Assembly: GCA_002376965.1 (NCBI GenBank)
Contig: DFOV01000407.1
Location: forward strand, 1-12,201
Length of the DNA stretch: 12,201 bases
Direction: 5' to 3'
Origin: Gammaproteobacteria bacterium UBA3532
Lineage (GTDB): Bacteria > Pseudomonadota > Gammaproteobacteria > Enterobacterales > UBA3532
Positions 8,706 to 12,201 of the stretch are shown piece after piece (position 1 is the stretch's first letter; every line of letters starts with the position of its first letter). The position numbers were made by a program, and so were the translations under genes. Under the pieces are notes generated by a model, which was given only the letters and a program-made list of their open reading frames with translations, made no database searches and had not been told where the DNA came from.

Positions 8706-8808
8706 GACCCCTGTTAATATCCAGCTAATTTATTACCGCTAGGACAGAATGAATCGTAAGGTTCACTCACCTTGTTCAGAGATCGTACAAATAACACCCA
8801 AAAAAAGT

Positions 8809-8837
8809 TTGACTCTTGGGTCTTCGCTCTATAAAAT
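8809..8837 (+). promoter_or_regulatory. rpmH operon promoter
   Basis: TTGACT (8809-8814) and TAAAAT (8832-8837) are separated by 17 nt; each matches the sigma-70 consensus at five of six bases. An overlapping TATAAA (8830-8835) would have a shorter 15-nt spacer. Transcription would start near 8844 and give a leader of about 50 nt before rpmH. It is the evident promoter for rpmH, rnpA, yidD, yidC and perhaps mnmE. Confidence 0.78.
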
Positions 8838-8892
8838 TCAGCGTCCTTAATTTCAGGGTTTAGCGAAGTTAGCTGATAAGAATGGTGAAGCA

Positions 8893-9027
8893 ATGAAAAG
8901 AACATTTCAGCCGAGCGTTTTAAAACGCAAACGTACTCACGGATTCCGTGCACGTATGGCAACAAAAAATGGCCGTATGGTCATCAAACGCCGTAGAGCA
9001 AAAGGTCGAGCTAAGTTAAGTGCCTGA
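8893..9027 (+). CDS. rpmH: 50S ribosomal protein L34
   Basis: This 44-aa, very basic protein is a large-subunit component. It begins [20 protein letters not shown] and continues with [24 protein letters not shown] in two blocks, the usual L34 pattern and length in proteobacteria. The ATG at 8893 is preceded by GGTGAAG at close to the usual distance. The final 8 bp overlap the GTG start of rnpA, so the two are probably translationally coupled. The gene lies about 50 nt downstream of a strong promoter on the far side of oriC from dnaA, the classical arrangement. No anomaly was seen. Confidence 0.98.
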   Translation: MKRTFQPSVLKRKRTHGFRARMATKNGRMVIKRRRAKGRAKLSA

Positions 9028-9403
9028 TCTGGCGTTTACACGTCAACGACGACTACTTAGTAAGGCAGATTATAAACGGGTGTTCGATAACGCTATCAAG
9101 TTATCAACGCCCGTTTTTACTATTCTCTTTCGACGAAACCAGTTAGAATACTCCCGCCTTGGCTTGGCCATTGCCAAAAAGCAGCTGCCAAAAGCAGTTC
9201 AACGAAATAGAGTTAAGCGCTTGGTTCGTGAAAGTTTCCGCCTTCACATGCATACTATCGAAGGTCTTGACTTCGTGGTAATGGCTCGAAAAGGCATTAT
9301 TAAGTTAGATAATGCTGTCGTTGCAACCCAATTAAAGGGTTTGTGGGGAAAAGTTGAACAAGCGGAAAAACGGGCTCGTCGAAAAAGCGAGCACACTCGT
9401 TAA
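9020..9403 (+). CDS. rnpA: Ribonuclease P protein component
   Basis: This is the basic protein cofactor of RNase P, which with the catalytic RNA (not in this window) removes tRNA 5' leaders. The 127-aa protein has the family signature [13 protein letters not shown] at 62-74, preceded by [15 protein letters not shown], and a [10 protein letters not shown] strand near 83-92. E. coli RnpA has 119 aa. The start is GTG at 9020, inside the end of rpmH (8-bp overlap); it fits because the next residues ([12 protein letters not shown]) align with E. coli RnpA, which also starts with GTG, and because coupling to rpmH would compensate for a poor Shine-Dalgarno. The 3' end overlaps yidD by 50 bp in another frame. 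The C-terminal tail is short and very basic. Confidence 0.97.
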   Translation: MPDLAFTRQRRLLSKADYKRVFDNAIKLSTPVFTILFRRNQLEYSRLGLAIAKKQLPKAVQRNRVKRLVRESFRLHMHTIEGLDFVVMARKGIIKLDNAVVATQLKGLWGKVEQAEKRARRKSEHTR

Positions 9404-9629
9404 CTACTCTCTGGTTGCTATTGTTCGCATATACCAGATATTCATCAGTCCGCTCATTGGTCAACGCTGTCGTTTTTATCCATCCTGCTCCCAGTATGCA
9501 ATTGAAGCGATAGAACGTCATCCTCTGCATCATGCATTACTATTGATTACTAAACGTTTATCCAAGTGCCATCCTGGGCATGAAGGTGGCATCGATCCGG
9601 TTCCTGAACCGAAAAAAACAAGGCTTTAG
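9354..9629 (+). CDS. yidD: Membrane protein insertion efficiency factor YidD (TTG start)
   Basis: This 91-aa protein of the YidD family assists YidC-dependent membrane insertion and is thought to bind the inner face of the inner membrane through an amphipathic helix. Diagnostic residues are IRIYQ-like [14 protein letters not shown] (23-36), [11 protein letters not shown] (39-49) with C39 and C45, and KCHP (71-74) with C72, followed by GGIDPVP. E. coli YidD is 85 aa. The start is TTG at 9354: upstream in this frame there is a stop at 9333 and no ATG or GTG before it, while the TTG follows GGGGAA closely. It overlaps rnpA by 50 bp and ends 2 nt before yidC. The product is certain; the start codon is the less secure part. 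Confidence 0.94.
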   Translation: MNKRKNGLVEKASTLVNYSLVAIVRIYQIFISPLIGQRCRFYPSCSQYAIEAIERHPLHHALLLITKRLSKCHPGHEGGIDPVPEPKKTRL

Positions 9630-9631
9630 CG

Positions 9632-11323
9632 ATGGATTTAATACGTACGTTTTTGATTGCAATTTTAGCAATACTTTCGTTTCAATTGTGGATAGCTTGG
9701 GAAGAGGATTATGGTAAAAGTCCTACTCAGATTGCTGAAACCAGCGCGACTCCTCAAGCCCCTAGTCAGGTAAATTCAACCCCACCTCAAGTAAGCGATG
9801 ATATACCTCGTGTACGTAAACCGTCTGAACAGGCGACCACATCCGCTCCAACTCCAATAACAACCAGCACAGCTACCTCGCAAAATATTGTGGTAACAAC
9901 CGATGTATTAAAGGTTGTTATTGATAGCCGTGGCGGCGATATCGTTTATGCTGAACTGCTTGATTTTCCCGAAAGTCTTGGTTCAAAAAATAATGTTGTT
10001 TTGATGATGAAAGGCGATGGTCGAACCTATGTCGCCCAAAGTGGTTTCGTAGGTTCAGAGCAGTCACCGGATAGCCTGGAACAACGGGTTATCTACCAGT
10101 CAACCCAGCCAAGTTATCAATTACAGCAAGGCAAAGATTTTGTCGATGCAGTCTTTGGCTGGTCAAGCCCTGAAGGTGTTCACTATCAAAAAGTATTTCG
10201 TTTTTATCGTGGGAAATATTCGGTTGATATTCAACATGTAATCCAAAATGACTCGCCACAGCCTGTCGAAGAGCAAATTTTTGCTCAAATCAAGCGTGAT
10301 CAGTTTAGCGAAAGTAGTGGTGGATTTGCCATGGCTACCTATACAGGCGCTGCTTTTGGTTCTAGTGAAGTTCGCTATGAAAAGGTAGATTTCGACGATA
10401 TTAACGAAAAAAATATGGAAATTAAAACTCAGGGTGGCTGGGTTGGTATGTTGCAGCACTACTTTGTAACAGCCTTTATTCCAAACAAAGAAAAGTACAA
10501 CGATCTCTATACTCAAAAAGGTGGTTCAGGTTTAGCCATTATCGGTTACCGTTCCGATAGTGTCGCAATTCAAGCTGGTCAGTCGCATCAGTTTACCAGT
10601 GTTTTCTATGTTGGGCCTAAGATTCAGGATGAGTTGGAGAAGTTGCATGAAGACTTAGATCTGGTTGTCGATTACGGCTTTTTATGGTGGTTGGCTCAAC
10701 CACTATTTATGTTGCTGCAGTTCTATCACGGTATTGTCGCTAACTGGGGTGTTGCAATCATCCTGGTGACGGTAACGGTCAAAGCATTGTTTTATCGGTT
10801 ATCAGCAGCGCAATATCGCTCAATGGCTAAAATGCGTCAGGTCCAACCTAAGTTGATGAAAATTCGGGAGCGCTATGCTAACGATCGGCAGAAGCTGTCT
10901 CAGGAAATGATGAACCTGTACAAGAAGGAAAAAGTTAATCCGCTTGGTGGTTGCTTACCCTTGTTGATTCAAATGCCGGTATTTATCGCTTTGTATTGGT
11001 GTTTAATGGAAAGTGTTGAATTGCGCCAAGCTCCTTTTGCTTTGTGGATTCAAGATCTGTCAATTCAGGACCCCTATTACATACTGCCAGTGTTAATGGG
11101 CTTAAGTATGTTTTTCATGCAGAAGCTTAGCCCACAAGCTTTTACTGATCCCATGCAGCAGCGTGTCATGCAGCTCATGCCAATTCTTATGACGGGTTTC
11201 TTCTTGTTCTTCCCTGCTGGCCTTGTTCTTTACTGGGTAGTGAATAACTGTCTTTCCATGTTGCAGCAATGGTACATAACTCGTGCTGTCGAAAATGAAG
11301 CCAGCCAGAAAAAATCCAGCTAA
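9632..11323 (+). CDS. yidC: Membrane protein insertase YidC
   Basis: YidC inserts and folds inner-membrane proteins, alone or with SecYEG. The 563-aa protein (E. coli 548) has an N-terminal membrane anchor (about 5-21), a Pro/Thr/Ser-rich linker (about 30-85), the Gram-negative periplasmic beta domain (about 86-340), and the conserved five-helix insertase core (about 347-550). Core landmarks are [17 protein letters not shown] (392-408), [18 protein letters not shown] (434-451), [17 protein letters not shown] (461-477) and [12 protein letters not shown] (506-517). The positively charged groove residue that is R366 in E. coli aligns with K384 here, a conservative exchange I recall from other gammaproteobacteria. 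The tyrosine-proline usually seen just after it reads YR (388-389). The ATG at 9632 is preceded by AAGG, 2 nt after yidD. The mnmE start follows after 5 nt. Confidence 0.98.
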   Translation: MDLIRTFLIAILAILSFQLWIAWEEDYGKSPTQIAETSATPQAPSQVNSTPPQVSDDIPRVRKPSEQATTSAPTPITTSTATSQNIVVTTDVLKVVIDSRGGDIVYAELLDFPESLGSKNNVVLMMKGDGRTYVAQSGFVGSEQSPDSLEQRVIYQSTQPSYQLQQGKDFVDAVFGWSSPEGVHYQKVFRFYRGKYSVDIQHVIQNDSPQPVEEQIFAQIKRDQFSESSGGFAMATYTGAAFGSSEVRYEKVDFDDINEKNMEIKTQGGWVGMLQHYFVTAFIPNKEKYNDLYTQKGGSGLAIIGYRSDSVAIQAGQSHQFTSVFYVGPKIQDELEKLHEDLDLVVDYGFLWWLAQPLFMLLQFYHGIVANWGVAIILVTVTVKALFYRLSAAQYRSMAKMRQVQPKLMKIRERYANDRQKLSQEMMNLYKKEKVNPLGGCLPLLIQMPVFIALYWCLMESVELRQAPFALWIQDLSIQDPYYILPVLMGLSMFFMQKLSPQAFTDPMQQRVMQLMPILMTGFFLFFPAGLVLYWVVNNCLSMLQQWYITRAVENEASQKKSS

Positions 11324-11328
11324 ACCCT

Positions 11329-12201
11329 ATGCAACATGAAACCATTGCAGCGATTGCCACGCCTTCTGGACGAGGAGGTGTGGGGATTGTGCGGGTTTCT
11401 GGCGTCAAAGCAGCCTCTATAGCGGCTGCTATCACCAAAAAATCGCTCAAACCTCGTTATGCTCACTATCTGCCCTTTTACGATGATACGGACTTGGTGT
11501 TGGATCATGGTATTGCGCTTTATTTTGAGGGCCCTAACTCCTTTACCGGCGAAGATGTTTTAGAACTCCAGGGACACGGTGGGCCGGTGGTGCTCGACTT
11601 GTTACTGCAACAGGTGGTTAAGTTAGGGGCCAGACTTGCGCATCCGGGCGAGTTTAGTGAGCGGGCTTTTCTCAACGATAAACTCGATTTGGCACAGGCA
11701 GAAGCTGTTGCTGATTTGATTGATGCGGCTACAGTTCAAGCAGCCCGTTCGGCGTTGCGTTCTCTGGAAGGCGATTTTTCTAAGCGTATTCATCAACTGG
11801 TTGAGTTATTGATTGAGCTACGTTTGTATGTTGAGGCTGCGATTGATTTTCCAGAAGAAGAAATTGATTTTCTCTCTGATGGCAAAGTGGCTAACGACCT
11901 GCAACATATCATGGGCTCGCTAACCCATTTGCTGAGTGAAGCACGTCAGGGATCTATCTTACGTGAAGGTATGCGGGTGGTAATTGCTGGTAAGCCTAAT
12001 GCCGGTAAATCGAGCTTGCTCAATGCCCTTGCTGGCAAAGAATCCGCGATTGTGACGGATATTCCAGGAACCACGCGAGATGTTTTACGTGAGCAAATAA
12101 CCATCGATGGCATGCCACTGCATATTATTGACACCGCTGGACTACGTGTTGCTACGGATAAGGTGGAACAAATAGGCATCGAGCGAGCGTGGCAAGAAAT
12201 T
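11329..12201 (+). CDS. mnmE: tRNA modification GTPase MnmE, 3' end cut by the window edge
   Basis: MnmE, with MnmG, modifies the wobble uridine of certain tRNAs (5-carboxymethylaminomethyl-uridine pathway) and binds tetrahydrofolate through its N-terminal domain. The 291 residues seen are the first two thirds of a family of about 455. The N-terminal domain begins METH-like [20 protein letters not shown], with [18 protein letters not shown] (68-85) and [23 protein letters not shown] (105-127). A helical domain follows, with IDFPEEEI (172-179). The inserted Ras-like G domain shows G1 GKPNAGKS (221-228), G2 around IPGTTRD (245-251) and G3 DTAG (268-271). The remaining G domain and the C-terminal cysteine lie outside the window. 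The ATG is 5 nt after the yidC stop with no clear Shine-Dalgarno, so coupling to yidC is likely. Confidence 0.98.
   Translation, partial: MQHETIAAIATPSGRGGVGIVRVSGVKAASIAAAITKKSLKPRYAHYLPFYDDTDLVLDHGIALYFEGPNSFTGEDVLELQGHGGPVVLDLLLQQVVKLGARLAHPGEFSERAFLNDKLDLAQAEAVADLIDAATVQAARSALRSLEGDFSKRIHQLVELLIELRLYVEAAIDFPEEEIDFLSDGKVANDLQHIMGSLTHLLSEARQGSILREGMRVVIAGKPNAGKSSLLNALAGKESAIVTDIPGTTRDVLREQITIDGMPLHIIDTAGLRVATDKVEQIGIERAWQEI

Larger units (their letters stand above)
7951..8808. other. oriC: Chromosomal replication origin (oriC), dnaA-rpmH intergenic region
   Basis: The 942-bp gap between divergent dnaA and rpmH contains no credible gene and is strongly A/T-rich. It carries five 9-mers fitting TTATNCACA (7961-7969, 7989-7997, 8124-8132, 8501-8509, 8518-8526) and three one-mismatch versions (8282-8290, 8537-8545, 8636-8644). 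Low-melting tracts lie at 8257-8278, 8316-8351 and 8671-8705. Only three GATC sites were found (near 8332, 8466 and 8781), so there is no Dam/SeqA-type enrichment. The dnaA-dnaN-recF-gyrB side and the rpmH-mnmE side both transcribe away from it. The exact unwinding site is not proven. Promoters for dnaA and rpmH lie at its two ends. Confidence 0.93.

Noticed and set aside
8822..8868. CTTCGCT and AGCGAAG inverted arms around the rpmH promoter
   Set aside because: The 7-bp arms are 33 nt apart and span the -10 element, so a stable structure or operator is not convincing.
8714..8965. 83-codon open frame on the minus strand across the rpmH promoter and start
   Set aside because: It covers the rpmH promoter and 5' coding region, has no recognisable domain, and its upstream end is antisense to L34.
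10163..10516. 117-codon minus-strand open frame within yidC
   Set aside because: It is antisense to the periplasmic domain of an unquestionable gene, with no own promoter or recognisable motif.

Overview
The window is a chromosomal replication-origin region of a gammaproteobacterium. The evidence is the gene order gyrB-recF-dnaN-dnaA on the minus strand, a 0.94-kb A/T-rich gap carrying DnaA boxes, and rpmH-rnpA-yidD-yidC-mnmE on the plus strand. The proteins resemble their E. coli counterparts throughout: GyrB has 806 aa with the Gram-negative length, DnaA starts with GTG as in E. coli, and YidC is the long Gram-negative type with a periplasmic domain. Base composition is moderate and GATC sites are not enriched in the origin, so an enteric or Vibrio-type SeqA/Dam origin is unlikely. 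A non-enteric, perhaps marine, gammaproteobacterium fits. The genus cannot be resolved from the sequence alone.

Layout. Positions 1-169 are a leader with a good -10 element. At 170-1501 (+) is a membrane diguanylate cyclase with a GGEEF site. It converges on the replication operon at a perfect bidirectional hairpin terminator (1548-1581), with a short dispersed-repeat-like motif beside it (1526-1544). Reading leftward from the origin, the operon is dnaA (7950-6574), dnaN (6550-5444), recF (5436-4348), gyrB (4333-1913) and ppiC (1881-1603). The gaps are 23, 7, 14 and 31 nt and no internal terminator was noticed, so one transcript is plausible. Positions 7951-8892 hold oriC and two divergent promoters. 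Reading rightward, rpmH (8893-9027), rnpA (9020-9403), yidD (9354-9629), yidC (9632-11323) and mnmE (11329 to the window edge) overlap or nearly abut.

How the genes work together. DnaA loads the replisome at oriC, DnaN is its sliding clamp, RecF handles gaps at stalled forks, and GyrB is a gyrase subunit that removes positive supercoils. On the other side, L34, RNase P protein, the insertion factors YidD and YidC, and the tRNA-modification GTPase MnmE supply growth functions. All of these genes point away from the origin. Only the cyclase gene points toward it.

The most notable signal is inside oriC. A module made of TTATAAT, TAAAAAAA, a DnaA-box-like 9-mer, ACAGAAA, the 15-mer ACTAATAACCATCAT and an A/T tract occurs twice in the same orientation (8258-8351 and 8617-8705). 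The part from the 9-mer through the 15-mer has identical spacing in both copies. The copies flank a central cluster of DnaA boxes that includes an 11-bp inverted pair. No defence system, prophage, insertion sequence, CRISPR array or other unknown multi-gene system is visible.
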